NCBI GenBank assembly: GCA_017617035.1
Contig: JAFZWV010000031.1
Location: 1 to 64,000, forward strand
Length of the DNA stretch: 64,000 bases
Direction: 5' to 3'
From: Bacteroidales bacterium
GTDB taxonomy: Bacteria > Bacteroidota > Bacteroidia > Bacteroidales > UBA932
Part shown: positions 52,400-61,147 of the stretch, piece after piece
Numbering within the stretch: position 1 is the stretch's first letter
Layout: the number at the start of each line of letters is the position of its first letter
Notes under the pieces: generated by a model
What the model was told of the DNA's origin: nothing
The model's input: only the letters and a program-made list of their open reading frames with translations
The model's database searches: none
Translations under genes and position numbers: made by a program

Positions 52400-52440
52400 A
52401 ATTGGACTACTCCCCGTAAAAAGGGGGGGAGAAGTCCAAA
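52400..52440. terminator. Bidirectional terminator between converging genes
   Basis: TTGGACTACTCCCC and GGGGGGAGAAGTCCAA pair (small mismatches) around GTAAAAA, with A tracts on both sides. It separates the TPR gene from the FtsX-like permease gene. Confidence 0.8.
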
Positions 52441-52442
52441 AA

Positions 52443-53558
52443 CTACAGCGTTTCTCCTTTGACGGATTGGGCGGGGTCGATGCGGGAGATCTGGAGGGAG
52501 GGGATCAGCAACAAGAGCATGATTACGCACCAGGCGAGGACGTCGGTCAAGAGAATGGCCCAGACGTCCACGCTGACGGGAACGTACGCGACGAAGTAGT
52601 TGGAGGGATTCAACCTGATTAAATGCGTCGTGCCCTGAATCAGGCAGAATAGCAGCGCGGCGGCATTGCCCGCGAGGAGGCCGAGCAGCGTGGAGCGTGA
52701 GGCGACACGCAGGAACGTGCGGGCAATGCCGCGGTTCCCCATGCCCAATGCCTTTAGTGTTCCGATGGTCGGAGTACTGCGCATAATCATGATCAGCAGT
52801 CCTGAAATCATGTTGAATGCGGCGACGAGAGCCATCAACAGCAATATCGCTACGACATTCATGTCGATAAGTTGCATCCAGTCGAAAAGGTTTGCGTATT
52901 TGTAGGACGATGCCGCAGACCGCAGGCCGGTCGCATACCCAATCTCGCCGGCCTTCCATATCATACCGTCGCGCGTGCGGAAATCGTCGGTCAGGCGGAT
53001 TTCGAGCGCCCCGGCCGCGTCAGAAGGGTAGCCGAGTAGGCGTTGCATATCGCTCAGGGGGCAGTAGACTATCAGCGCTTCGTCGAGTTCCACGGACGGT
53101 TTGTAGATTTCCGCGACCGTGAACTTGCGTAGTTTGACCTTGTCGCCCACGAAGTACGACAGCATCGCGTCGCCCTCGGACAGCCCGACTTTGCGTGCGA
53201 GCTTTTCGGGGATGCGCACCTGCAGCGGCGAGGTGAGCGACGGGACTCCCTTAAAGACAACGCCCTCCAGCACCTCGCCGCTGCGCACTATCCCCGCCTC
53301 AATCACGACGGGCTGCCAGCCGGCGACGCCCTGGACCTGCGAGAGCTGCTCTTCGAGTGCTGGGGTGATGCGGATGGCGGCAGTGTCGGTGAGCACGACG
53401 TCCGAGACTATGTCGCTGATCGCATCGCGCAGGGCCTTGCGGTATCCGGACGCGACGCTCACCGACACTATCATGATAAATGCGGAAATCGCGGTCGCCC
53501 ATACGGAGACCTTGCCCTTGAACCTTATTTTAGAGGCTATGAAGCTGTCGGCCCTCAT
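52443..53558 (-). CDS. FtsX/LolE-like ABC transporter permease
   Basis: A 371-residue MacB/FtsX-type permease: an N-terminal helix (about 18-40), a periplasmic domain (about 45-235) and three C-terminal helices, ending with the family signature LQISRIDPAQSVKGETL. It may take part in lipoprotein release or cell-envelope export; the ATPase is not adjacent. It overlaps the porin gene by 4 nt. Confidence 0.87.
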   Translation of the reverse strand: MRADSFIASKIRFKGKVSVWATAISAFIMIVSVSVASGYRKALRDAISDIVSDVVLTDTAAIRITPALEEQLSQVQGVAGWQPVVIEAGIVRSGEVLEGVVFKGVPSLTSPLQVRIPEKLARKVGLSEGDAMLSYFVGDKVKLRKFTVAEIYKPSVELDEALIVYCPLSDMQRLLGYPSDAAGALEIRLTDDFRTRDGMIWKAGEIGYATGLRSAASSYKYANLFDWMQLIDMNVVAILLLMALVAAFNMISGLLIMIMRSTPTIGTLKALGMGNRGIARTFLRVASRSTLLGLLAGNAAALLFCLIQGTTHLIRLNPSNYFVAYVPVSVDVWAILLTDVLAWCVIMLLLLIPSLQISRIDPAQSVKGETL

Positions 53559-56281
53559 TTGCTAAGCTTCCTGTTCTCGGTGGGGGAGAGGTAGAACGGC
53601 CACCAGATGCCTATCTTCAGGCCGGAGCCGCCGCCGTCGGTGATGATGTGTCTGTGGGCGCTGAAGACGTCGGGCTCATCCATAGGCCAGCCGCCGCCGG
53701 CATTCTGGAGCTTGATAAATACGGTAACCTGCTTCCACTGCATGTTGATGAACGCGTCGAAGTAAGGACCGTTGTTGTAGGCGAACTCTTTCTGGTTGTT
53801 GAAGGTGCCGGTGATGAAGTTCCACTCGGGCGAGTACCACTTCGTATTCCACCATGCGTTGACACCTATCTGCATATCCATGACTCCCTTCTGGACGGGG
53901 AACTGGATGAAATATCTCAAGTTGAGGGCGAGCGCCGGCAGGGGCAGCACCTCCTGGTTGGATGAGAACTGCGCCAGGATACGGTTGTCCATGTGGAGGA
54001 AGTCCGCGATGACGAACTCCTTGCGCAGATAGCCGGATATCACGCTGATAACGCCGTCGGTATGCTGCTTCACGACGCCGAGCGTATCATAATAGATATA
54101 GTTGCCAACCAAGGCATATCCGCCCTTAGCCTCGAGCTTCCAGTGCGGGATGCGCAGCGAGCCTTCGACCTTGGTGATCGAGGTCTTATCGAAGTTGTTG
54201 TCCCACTGCATCAGCGGGTTCATGGTCGAGTAGAGGTGGCGCTGATAATAGGTCGCACCGGTCAGGCTCTGGCTGAAGCTTGCGGTCAGGGCCACGGGCG
54301 AGCGGCGTGCCTTGCGGAACGGGTAGAACTCCATTCCGAGGTTGGCGTTGATGTCCATGTTGCCGGCGTCAGCACCCGCGAACACGAGGTGGGCCTTGGC
54401 GTCCCAGCGGGCATTGTCGGTGAACTGGCCGCGCGCTCCGGCATAGGTGTAGAGGGAGTTTTCGTAGGCGCGCGAGGTGTCGGCTGCGGTGACCTTGTGG
54501 TAGCTATGGACATAGTCGCCCACGCCCACGTCGAGCTTCGAGATCAGACCGTCGGATGACCATGGCTGCAGGCGCAGGTATATCTTGTTATCGAAGCGCG
54601 TCTGGCCGAGCGAGTCCGCGCCCAGCGTTCCGTTCACCAGCTCGCGCTGGTACTTCGAATACTCGACGGCATGGCCAAGGAAGGCTGTAGTCACGTCGGC
54701 GGTCGAATCCGGCACGAAGGTCGTATCGCGTTTCGCCTTCCATGTGTTGATGAAGTCGAACGGGATGCGCAGCTGCTGGTCGGCGAAGACGGTGAATTTT
54801 TTGGTGGTCGACGCAGCCTGGGTCATGGCCACTTTAACCTCGCGGACCTCGATCGTAGTATCCCTGATCTCGGCGAGGTCGGTGAGTCCGCCGTTTTCGC
54901 CCATCTCCACCTTGTTGTGGATGAGGCCGACATTGGCCTGGTATCGATTGCCTATGTAGTTCAGTCCCGCGGCGGCTGTCTTGTTCTTGACCTTTTCGTT
55001 GACGAGCATACCGCCGCCGCCCCATTTGTCGTAAAGAAGGCTGAAGTTAAGGGCCGGGGTGATGTTCTGGGTCGTGAAGATGTGGATGTTGTCGGATTCC
55101 TTTTCGTCTCCGGCAAACAGGGTTCCGTAATAGGCCAGCTCGGTATGCGGAGTCTTCGTATTGTACTGGACGAAGGTCTCCGGGTTGAAGGTCCATGCCT
55201 CGTAGGGCTCGTAGAAGCTCACGCCCGTCTTCTTTCGCTCCAGGAAGTTATAGTTCTGGACCGGGGAGCCGGCTACGCCCAGCCATGTCGCGTTGACGTC
55301 TTCCTGCAGGAAGCGGTAGTCGTTGAAATGGAAGTTGTAGCTGGTGTCGGGAACGTAAGGGCGGAGTTGTCCGAAGTCACGGTCTTCCGTCCATGCGACT
55401 ATGCGCTTGAAGTGTAGCGAGTCGGGCAGGGAATAGGTATCGAGGATACGCGGGGTGTTCTCGCGAATGGAATCCTTGACGGCCTGTTTATCGGCCTTGA
55501 TGCGGTCGAGGCTATCCCTGATTGCCTTCTTTCGGAGCTCCTTCTGCTCGAAATCGTATTTCTTACGCTCTTCCTTCGAGAGGGAATTGTACCATGCCAG
55601 GAAGGCCGCCCTCACGCGGGCGGTAGAGTCGGCATAGTAAGTCGAATCCAGTTTGTGGCGCTCGTTGAAGTTAAACTCGGCGTGGGTGGAATCGTCCAGC
55701 GCACGGAGGAAACCATCTTCGAGTTCCGCCCGGACTTCTGCTATCGATTCGTCTTCAGTGTACTCGCGATTCTCGCTTTCGGCTTGTTCGCGCGCCATCT
55801 GTTCGTGGCGGTCTACAGATTCCAGGACCTGAGTCAGGGAGTCCTTACAGGCTATGTATACCTCTTTAAGCGAGTCTCCTTCGTGTTGGAGGGAGTCGGC
55901 GACTTCGTGGTGGGTCAGGGAATCGAGCAGGGCTACGTAGTATTTGTAGCGCCATGGGTCAATCTCCTTCAAAGAATCGGGGGCCTTGAGGGTATCGCGG
56001 GCGGTGAGGTGGGGGAGAGTGTCGATGAACTCTTCTTCCTCGAAGACGAGGGTGTCGGGGCCGCCGAGCAACGAGTCCGCAATCTCTACCTTCTCGAAGT
56101 TGCCCTTACGGCGGGCTTTGTAGTTGCTGACCGGGTACACTACCGTATCGGGAGCCGGGTCCATGGCGGGTTCCATGGCCCCGAGCTGGCTCGGACCGGC
56201 CATCATTTCAGAGGCAACCGCGATGCAGATGCTTCCGAAAAGTGCGACGGGGAATATGTACCGTTTCAGACCTGAATTCAT
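53555..56281 (-). CDS. Putative porin (Porin_10 family)
   Basis: A 908-residue outer-membrane protein with a signal segment (FPVALFGSICIAVASE). Residues about 40-300 are very charged (many D, E, K repeats, coiled-coil-like), followed by a long beta-barrel domain (about 310-905) ending with a strand plus PFYLSPTENRKLSK. The barrel matches the Bacteroidota putative-porin family. The acidic N-terminal region may reach into the periplasm. It overlaps the permease by 4 nt; ftsB lies 30 nt upstream. Confidence 0.87.
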   Translation of the reverse strand: MNSGLKRYIFPVALFGSICIAVASEMMAGPSQLGAMEPAMDPAPDTVVYPVSNYKARRKGNFEKVEIADSLLGGPDTLVFEEEEFIDTLPHLTARDTLKAPDSLKEIDPWRYKYYVALLDSLTHHEVADSLQHEGDSLKEVYIACKDSLTQVLESVDRHEQMAREQAESENREYTEDESIAEVRAELEDGFLRALDDSTHAEFNFNERHKLDSTYYADSTARVRAAFLAWYNSLSKEERKKYDFEQKELRKKAIRDSLDRIKADKQAVKDSIRENTPRILDTYSLPDSLHFKRIVAWTEDRDFGQLRPYVPDTSYNFHFNDYRFLQEDVNATWLGVAGSPVQNYNFLERKKTGVSFYEPYEAWTFNPETFVQYNTKTPHTELAYYGTLFAGDEKESDNIHIFTTQNITPALNFSLLYDKWGGGGMLVNEKVKNKTAAAGLNYIGNRYQANVGLIHNKVEMGENGGLTDLAEIRDTTIEVREVKVAMTQAASTTKKFTVFADQQLRIPFDFINTWKAKRDTTFVPDSTADVTTAFLGHAVEYSKYQRELVNGTLGADSLGQTRFDNKIYLRLQPWSSDGLISKLDVGVGDYVHSYHKVTAADTSRAYENSLYTYAGARGQFTDNARWDAKAHLVFAGADAGNMDINANLGMEFYPFRKARRSPVALTASFSQSLTGATYYQRHLYSTMNPLMQWDNNFDKTSITKVEGSLRIPHWKLEAKGGYALVGNYIYYDTLGVVKQHTDGVISVISGYLRKEFVIADFLHMDNRILAQFSSNQEVLPLPALALNLRYFIQFPVQKGVMDMQIGVNAWWNTKWYSPEWNFITGTFNNQKEFAYNNGPYFDAFINMQWKQVTVFIKLQNAGGGWPMDEPDVFSAHRHIITDGGGSGLKIGIWWPFYLSPTENRKLSK

Positions 56282-56311
56282 TCGTTATATCCTGCAACCA
56301 CTTTCGTGCCA

Positions 56312-56638
56312 CTATTTGTCGGGAATGAGATAAACGTCATCGCCGTGTTCCGCGAAGTTCCATGTTTCGCGGGCGAACTTCTCGAGGGAGTCGCGGTTGC
56401 CAGTCAGGGCGTCAATCTTGGCGTCCAGGGCCTTGATCTTAGCTTCGTTGGCTTTTATCTCCTTGTTCTGACGGGCGATAGTGAATCCGCCCTGGACCCA
56501 CCTGATAATATTGTCTTTCTTGACAAAGAGGAAGATGAGTGCCAGGCCGGTAGCGACTATTGCGACACGAAGCAGGGAACGCTGTTCCTTACGGTTGCCG
56601 TCCTTGCTTTTGTCCCAAATATCTTTCATGTAGCCCAT
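56312..56638 (-). CDS. ftsB: FtsB/DivIC-like septum formation protein
   Basis: A 108-residue bitopic membrane protein: one helix (about 24-44, RVAIVATGLALIFLFV), then a coiled coil (ARQNKEIKANEAKIKALDAKIDALTGNRDSLEKFARE). This is the architecture of FtsB/DivIC, which joins FtsL and FtsQ in the divisome. MGYMKDIW (56638) is chosen because the -7 box ends 6 nt before it, giving a leaderless mRNA. The divergent promoter is only 2 nt away. Confidence 0.85.
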   Translation of the reverse strand: MGYMKDIWDKSKDGNRKEQRSLLRVAIVATGLALIFLFVKKDNIIRWVQGGFTIARQNKEIKANEAKIKALDAKIDALTGNRDSLEKFARETWNFAEHGDDVYLIPDK

Positions 56639-56644
56639 ATTCCG

Positions 56645-56652
56645 CAAATTTA
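56645..56652 (-). promoter_or_regulatory. -7 box TAAATTTG of ftsB
   Basis: A perfect match ending 6 nt before ATG56638. It is separated by 2 nt from the plus-strand box, so the two promoters cannot easily be used at once. Confidence 0.65.
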
Positions 56653-56654
56653 AC

Positions 56655-56662
56655 TAAATTTG
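56655..56662 (+). promoter_or_regulatory. -7 box TAAATTTG of the nucleotidyltransferase gene
   Basis: A perfect match 22 nt before ATG56685. The two boxes form the inverted pair CAAATTTAACTAAATTTG. Confidence 0.65.
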
Positions 56663-56684
56663 CAGAACTATAAAACTAGCCAGT

Positions 56685-57617
56685 ATGAAACCTACACTTC
56701 TTGTTCTTGCTGCCGGTATGGGCAGCCGTTATGGCGGACTCAAGCAAATGGACGGCCTTGGCCCTTCCGGAGAGACCATCATAGATTATTCTATTTACGA
56801 TGCGGTCAAGTTCGGCTTCGGCCGTGTAGTCTACATCGTCCGCGAGTATTTCCTCAAGGATATGGAGGAACATGTCCGTCAGAAGTATGCAGGAGTTAAA
56901 TGCCAGGACGGGACACCCCTGGAGTTCGCTTTCGTGACCCAGGAGCTGAATAAGATCCCTGATGGTTTTGTTCTGAATCCCGAGAGGCAGAAGCCGTGGG
57001 GAACAGCCCACGCTATGCTGATGGCAGCAGATGTCATCAATACTCCGTTCGTGGTCATCAACGGTGACGACTACTACGGAAAAGAGTCATTCCATATCGC
57101 AGCCGAGTGGTGCAAGGCCCATGAGAATACGAAGGGCGTTTACGCCATTATCGGTTTCGAGGTCGACAATACCCTCAGTGAGAGCGGCGGCGTTTCGCGC
57201 GGAATCTGCAGTTACGACGCTCAGAAGCATCTTACCGATGTCGTCGAGCATCACAATGTAATGTTCGAGGAAGACGGCAAGCTCCGCGGAGACAACTCCG
57301 TAACCGGAGAGCGCGTCGAACTTAAGCCGAAGGATCTCTGCTCGATGAACATGTGGTGCTTCACCCCCGATTATTTTGAGGCCAGCCGCGATATCTTCGT
57401 CGAGTTCCTTAAGGCCAATATCAACGAACTTAAGAAGGAGTTCTACATCCCGTTCGTGGTCGACAATCTCATCAAGAAGGGCGCTGCATCCTGCGACGTT
57501 CTCGGAACTCCCGACCGCTGGTTCGGCGTCACCTTCAAGGAAGACCGTCCTGCAGTAGTCGCCAAGTTCGCCGAGCTCGTAGAGAAGGGCGTGTATCCGA
57601 CTCCTTTGTACAAGTAG
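56685..57617 (+). CDS. Sugar-phosphate nucleotidyltransferase-like protein
   Basis: A 310-residue NTP transferase with the fold motif LVLAAGMGSRYGGLKQMDGLGPSGE (5-29), the product-binding region GTAHAMLMA and the aspartate pair INGDDYYG. It transfers a nucleotidyl group to a sugar phosphate; the specific sugar is unknown. The CPBP gene follows after 1 nt. Confidence 0.88.
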   Translation: MKPTLLVLAAGMGSRYGGLKQMDGLGPSGETIIDYSIYDAVKFGFGRVVYIVREYFLKDMEEHVRQKYAGVKCQDGTPLEFAFVTQELNKIPDGFVLNPERQKPWGTAHAMLMAADVINTPFVVINGDDYYGKESFHIAAEWCKAHENTKGVYAIIGFEVDNTLSESGGVSRGICSYDAQKHLTDVVEHHNVMFEEDGKLRGDNSVTGERVELKPKDLCSMNMWCFTPDYFEASRDIFVEFLKANINELKKEFYIPFVVDNLIKKGAASCDVLGTPDRWFGVTFKEDRPAVVAKFAELVEKGVYPTPLYK

Positions 57618-57618
57618 T

Positions 57619-58497
57619 ATGGCCAAGCGTAGAGGCAATTTCAATTTCTTTCAGACCTTCGAATACTTCAGCCCCAAGTGGCGCGGTATTCTGGGCTTGA
57701 TTTTTTGGTTCCTGGTAGGTACACTGCTGGGCATGGGCGTGACGCTGATTGTCACGTCGATGATGGGGCAAGAGGCTGCCATGGACTATGGAATGCTGCT
57801 CTCGTACCCTGTCATGTTCATCCCTCCGATGATCTTCGCCGCGGTGCGCAGCCGCCGCAAGGAGATGGAGATCGAGTCGGTGCCCTCGCCGCTGGATAAC
57901 GGCCATTTCGCTCCGCTCGGCGGCTGGCTGTGCGCATTGCTGGTAATGGTCGTGACCCTGGCCGCCGGTATCGTGTCGGATGGCATCACCTCCGTTCTTC
58001 CCAAGATGCCCGAATGGCTTGAGGAGGCGTTGAAGGGCCTGACTAGCGGTACGCTCTGGATCAACTTCGTGTGCGTGTCTTTGTTCGCCCCGTTCTTCGA
58101 GGAGTGGCTCTGCAGGGGTATGGTCCTGCGCGGCCTGCTGGATCGTGGAGTGAAGCCCGTCTGGGCGATTCTTTTCTCGGCGGTGTTCTTCGGACTCATC
58201 CACATGAACATCTGGCAGATGGTTCCGGCTATCCTGCTCGGATTGATCTTCGGCTATGTCTACTATAAGACCCGTTCGCTGAAGCTCACGATGCTGATGC
58301 ACTTCGCCAACAATACCTTCGCGCTGATCCTGAGCCATATCGACTCTTTGAAGGACGCCGAAGGCTGGATGCAGGTGCTCGGCTCCTGGTACTGGCCCGC
58401 CTTCGCCGCCTGCCTGCTGCTTGTTGCGCTGTTCTTCGTGACTTTCCGCCGGATTGCGGCTGGTTCTTCCTCCGATGCCGCCGATGCTGCTGCGTGA
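57619..58497 (+). CDS. CPBP intramembrane metalloprotease
   Basis: A 292-residue membrane protein with about eight helices. The CPBP (Rce1-like) catalytic motifs are present: FFEEWLCRGMVLRG (EExxxR, about 158) and FFGLIHMN (FxxxH, about 193), then a third histidine in LMHFANN. Such proteins cut membrane-anchored substrates. The stop codon belongs to the first unit of a 28-bp triple repeat that follows. Confidence 0.9.
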   Translation: MAKRRGNFNFFQTFEYFSPKWRGILGLIFWFLVGTLLGMGVTLIVTSMMGQEAAMDYGMLLSYPVMFIPPMIFAAVRSRRKEMEIESVPSPLDNGHFAPLGGWLCALLVMVVTLAAGIVSDGITSVLPKMPEWLEEALKGLTSGTLWINFVCVSLFAPFFEEWLCRGMVLRGLLDRGVKPVWAILFSAVFFGLIHMNIWQMVPAILLGLIFGYVYYKTRSLKLTMLMHFANNTFALILSHIDSLKDAEGWMQVLGSWYWPAFAACLLLVALFFVTFRRIAAGSSSDAADAAA

Positions 58498-58576
58498 AGT
58501 GTTAACCAGCGGATAATGCCGCGTGAAGTGTAACCTGCGGATAATGCCGCGTGAAGTGTAACCCGCTGATAATTAA
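58492..58576 (+). repeat. Three tandem 28-29 bp repeats at the CPBP stop
   Basis: Units start at 58492, 58521 and 58549, each beginning GCGTGAAGTGT and ending GATAATGCC or GATAATTAA. The first contains the TGA stop. The unit encodes in-frame stops, so a longer read-through would be blocked. Confidence 0.85.
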
Positions 58577-58577
58577 T

Positions 58578-58629
58578 CACTTATCGAAAATCGCCCGCCT
58601 GGTTTCAGGTGGGCGATTTTCGATAAGTG
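58578..58629. terminator. 24-bp hairpin terminator
   Basis: CACTTATCGAAAATCGCC and its complement form a 24-bp stem (one G-U) around GTTT. It separates the CPBP gene from the minus-strand lipoprotein and lacks a long T run on either side. Between 58630 and 58671 I see nothing. Confidence 0.7.
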
Positions 58630-58671
58630 TCTGATATTCAGAGAATTGTATTTTACGGCCTACGGGGAAGG

Positions 58672-59196
58672 TTATTCAACAGGGAGAGATTTGTTGTTAA
58701 ATACAAAGTCGCTTCGATCCTGCAGCTTGCCGTTCAGCTTCCAGGAGCGGTCGCATTTGGGTGAAGGCCACTCGCGGTGATTTCCGCAGTGGTAGTGAAT
58801 CGTGTCGGTACTGCCGTCGGGCCAGTTCAGGACTAGATCTTCGTCCATGTCTGCAGCACCGTCGATTTCGCCAAAATGTAGAATATACCCTACGATTTCT
58901 CCCTGATCTCCTTGAACGGGTCGGGCGACGAGACCGTAGAAAAAAGCAGGAAGGGCCTTGGTCTGCATCTCGCCTACAGAAGGATTTGTTCCATCCTTCA
59001 CCGTATAGGTTTCCCCCTTGAAGGTAAGGGTCATGCCCGGCATTTCCGGAGAGATGATGGAATTGCCTTCGGCATCATATGCCTCGATAGTGAGTTCTAC
59101 CGGCGCCCAGTCCACGATAATATCCCAAGGAGCGCTTATCTCCTCGCAAGAAACCAGCCCCACAAGGGCCAGCATCACATAAAACAGCTTTTTCAT
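58672..59196 (-). CDS. Small lipoprotein of unknown function
   Basis: A 174-residue lipoprotein (cysteine in GLVSCEEIS). The mature part is predicted to be mostly beta strands (VELTIEAYDAEGNSI, then TLTFKGETYTV) with a C-terminal CGNH/KCDRSW cysteine pair that might form a disulfide. No family is recognised. MKKLFYV (59196) is the start; a near-consensus -7 box lies 4 nt before it. Confidence 0.78.
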   Translation of the reverse strand: MKKLFYVMLALVGLVSCEEISAPWDIIVDWAPVELTIEAYDAEGNSIISPEMPGMTLTFKGETYTVKDGTNPSVGEMQTKALPAFFYGLVARPVQGDQGEIVGYILHFGEIDGAADMDEDLVLNWPDGSTDTIHYHCGNHREWPSPKCDRSWKLNGKLQDRSDFVFNNKSLPVE

Positions 59197-59200
59197 ACTA

Positions 59201-59208
59201 CAAAGATG
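59201..59208 (-). promoter_or_regulatory. Near-consensus -7 box CATCTTTG
   Basis: It differs from TAnnTTTG at the first base and ends 4 nt before ATG59196. Confidence 0.4.
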
Positions 59209-59257
59209 CCTAATCCCGCCTCCGCGTTGCAACATAACATGCGGGAAAAAGTATGTT

Positions 59258-59737
59258 TTAATACTTATTCTTTTTTAAAGCCTTTTCCCGAATGCGATCG
59301 TTATCGTTCATGTAACATATCTCTCTATTGACAACTCGGTTTATTTTTTCCGACAGTTCCTCAAAATGCCATCCGAATACACCATCAGAGTAGTGGTTAG
59401 CTAAATCTATCTCGTGGTGTTCATTATTCTTTGTAATAACTACAAGGCATGGGAAACCGGCGCGAGCACCATATCTTACGGCAAGGTAACAGTGCTCGAT
59501 TTGATACCAATAAAACTGCAACTCATCGTTGATCCAAATACCATTATCATTGAAAACGATGACGGTTTTTCTATACTTTATCGCTTTAACAAGAGAAGTG
59601 ACCATGCATAACAGACCCAGAATTAAAGCAAACCATGATTTCCTATCACCGGAGATAAGTACAAGAGCCAGTCCCATTATGGTTAGAATAATACTAATCC
59701 AAAGTGGAACTAAATTATATTTGAGCCGTACCTCCAT
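59258..59737 (-). CDS. Membrane protein, PH-like C-terminus
   Basis: A 159-residue protein with two N-terminal hydrophobic helices (about 10-50) and a soluble part with strands (TVIVFNDNGIWINDELQFYWYQIEHCYL) resembling bacterial PH-like domains. Its base composition is more AT-rich than its neighbours. With the upstream ankyrin gene (8 nt away) it looks like an acquired pair, possibly an immunity or accessory cassette; this is inference. Confidence 0.65.
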   Translation of the reverse strand: MEVRLKYNLVPLWISIILTIMGLALVLISGDRKSWFALILGLLCMVTSLVKAIKYRKTVIVFNDNGIWINDELQFYWYQIEHCYLAVRYGARAGFPCLVVITKNNEHHEIDLANHYSDGVFGWHFEELSEKINRVVNREICYMNDNDRIREKALKKNKY

Positions 59738-59745
59738 ATGACAAA

Positions 59746-60399
59746 TTAACTGATTAGGATCTCATCAAGGAGACTTTTAACTGCGCCTTTTGTGTACCAG
59801 TCCATCACGGAAGCGTTCAAATCCCGACGAACATAATTGAAATCAGCGCCTGAAGATTTCAGTAACGACAGAATTCTCAACAAGTCGTGGTGTACTTCAT
59901 CAGAGAATAGATATGACTTATCATTATCGTCCTTGGGGAGAATCTGATCTGCAGACAAGCAAAAACGCCATACTGCGTTATTGCCAATCGAATCAGGTAG
60001 ATTAACATTTCCTCCTAGCTGAATCATTCGTTCTAGAACACTGTATGCCCTGTCTGTATCTTCCGTCTTTGACATAACTTCATATTCATGAGTAAACGGG
60101 TGAAGATTACACCACCGCGATTCCATCACCGCCGCCATAACTGCGTCATGTAAAGCCGGGGTCCTCCAGTTATTAACACAATCCTCGGACTCCATAAAAT
60201 TTGGATCAGCTCCCATATCGAGAAGATAATCCGCCATGTCGAAGCGTCCTGTCTTTAAAGCTACTTGCAGAGGGGATTGCCCGTCGTCTTTCTTCGGAGG
60301 TTGTTTCGCAGTACAACGTACTAAGTCCGGATCATTGCTAATCAATTCCTTAACCAGCTGCAAATCGTTTTGCCTAATAGCGACGAATAATTTTTTCAT
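59746..60399 (-). CDS. Ankyrin-repeat protein
   Basis: A 217-residue protein of ankyrin type: DGQSPLQVALKTGRFDMADYLLDMGADPNF (about 40-70) is a clear unit, with further degenerate units (ERMIQLGGNVNLPD). No signal peptide is present. It is AT-rich and begins 6 nt after a folP frame that ends early. Ankyrin proteins of this size are often immunity proteins of polymorphic toxins; no toxin is seen in the window. Confidence 0.75.
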   Translation of the reverse strand: MKKLFVAIRQNDLQLVKELISNDPDLVRCTAKQPPKKDDGQSPLQVALKTGRFDMADYLLDMGADPNFMESEDCVNNWRTPALHDAVMAAVMESRWCNLHPFTHEYEVMSKTEDTDRAYSVLERMIQLGGNVNLPDSIGNNAVWRFCLSADQILPKDDNDKSYLFSDEVHHDLLRILSLLKSSGADFNYVRRDLNASVMDWYTKGAVKSLLDEILIS

Positions 60400-60405
60400 G
60401 TTATT

Positions 60406-61086
60406 CTAGTGAATTCGAAGTATATCTGCGCCGTGGGCGGCCGCGAGGTTCTCGTAGCGGGCGGAGTCGCCGTGCGTGAAACGCTTGTCGGCGACGCCCA
60501 CGAGAATAGGGCGGCCGAACACTTTCAGTTCTTCGAGGCGCTCGATAATCTCGATGTTTTGCTGCTCGGTTTTGGCGAAGCCGAGGCCCGGATCGAGTAT
60601 CCAGTCTTCGATTCCGGCGATCCGGGCCGAGCGCTCGAAGTCGCGGAAATATTCGACCAGCTGCTGAATGATATCGGTCGTGGGGTCGGCGAGGGAGTCC
60701 ATGGTGCGGGGGTTGCCGCGTTTGTGCATGGCCACGAACGGGAGCCCGAGCCGACCGACCGTCGGAAGCATTTGGGGGTCGTCGTGCCCGGCGCTGATGT
60801 CGTTGACTATAAACGAACCGACCATGGCGTAGGCTCGGCGGACAATCTCGGCGCGCGTCGTGTCGATCGAGAGCTGCTTCCCCCGCGGGCGCTCTTTCCA
60901 CATTTCCAGGAACATCTCCAGCCGCCTCCACTCCTCCTCGAGATCGACATCCGGCGCGCCGGGTCTTGTCGACACGGCACCGATATCAATTATTTCAACA
61001 TCCTCGCGATTAAGCATCGCATAGTTGTAGCGGCTCGGTGCATAGAACGAGTCCGGCGTGAGGTTGATGACTCCCATCAGTTTCAT
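60406..61086 (-). CDS. folP: Dihydropteroate synthase, short C-terminus
   Basis: A 226-residue enzyme joining 6-hydroxymethyldihydropterin pyrophosphate and p-aminobenzoate in folate synthesis. Motifs: MGVINLTPDSF, GAVSTRPGA (normally GGESTRPG), NDISAG, DPGLGFAK, VADKRF in place of the usual SRKRF, and ILRIH at the end. The usual 20 or so C-terminal residues after RVHD are missing and the ankyrin gene starts at once. The start is 4 nt after a -7 box. Activity is likely but not certain. Confidence 0.85.
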   Translation of the reverse strand: MKLMGVINLTPDSFYAPSRYNYAMLNREDVEIIDIGAVSTRPGAPDVDLEEEWRRLEMFLEMWKERPRGKQLSIDTTRAEIVRRAYAMVGSFIVNDISAGHDDPQMLPTVGRLGLPFVAMHKRGNPRTMDSLADPTTDIIQQLVEYFRDFERSARIAGIEDWILDPGLGFAKTEQQNIEIIERLEELKVFGRPILVGVADKRFTHGDSARYENLAAAHGADILRIH

Positions 61087-61090
61087 ACCA

Positions 61091-61098
61091 CAAAATTA
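61091..61098 (-). promoter_or_regulatory. -7 box TAATTTTG of folP
   Basis: A TAnnTTTG match ending 4 nt before the folP ATG; a leaderless transcript is likely. Confidence 0.6.
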
Positions 61099-61136
61099 CC
61101 AAAAACTCTCGAATTGGATATCTCCCATCTTTTGGT

Positions 61137-61144
61137 TAATTTTG
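61137..61144 (+). promoter_or_regulatory. -7 box TAATTTTG of the gene at 61148
   Basis: A match ending 3 nt before ATG61148, divergent from folP. Confidence 0.55.
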
Positions 61145-61147
61145 AGC

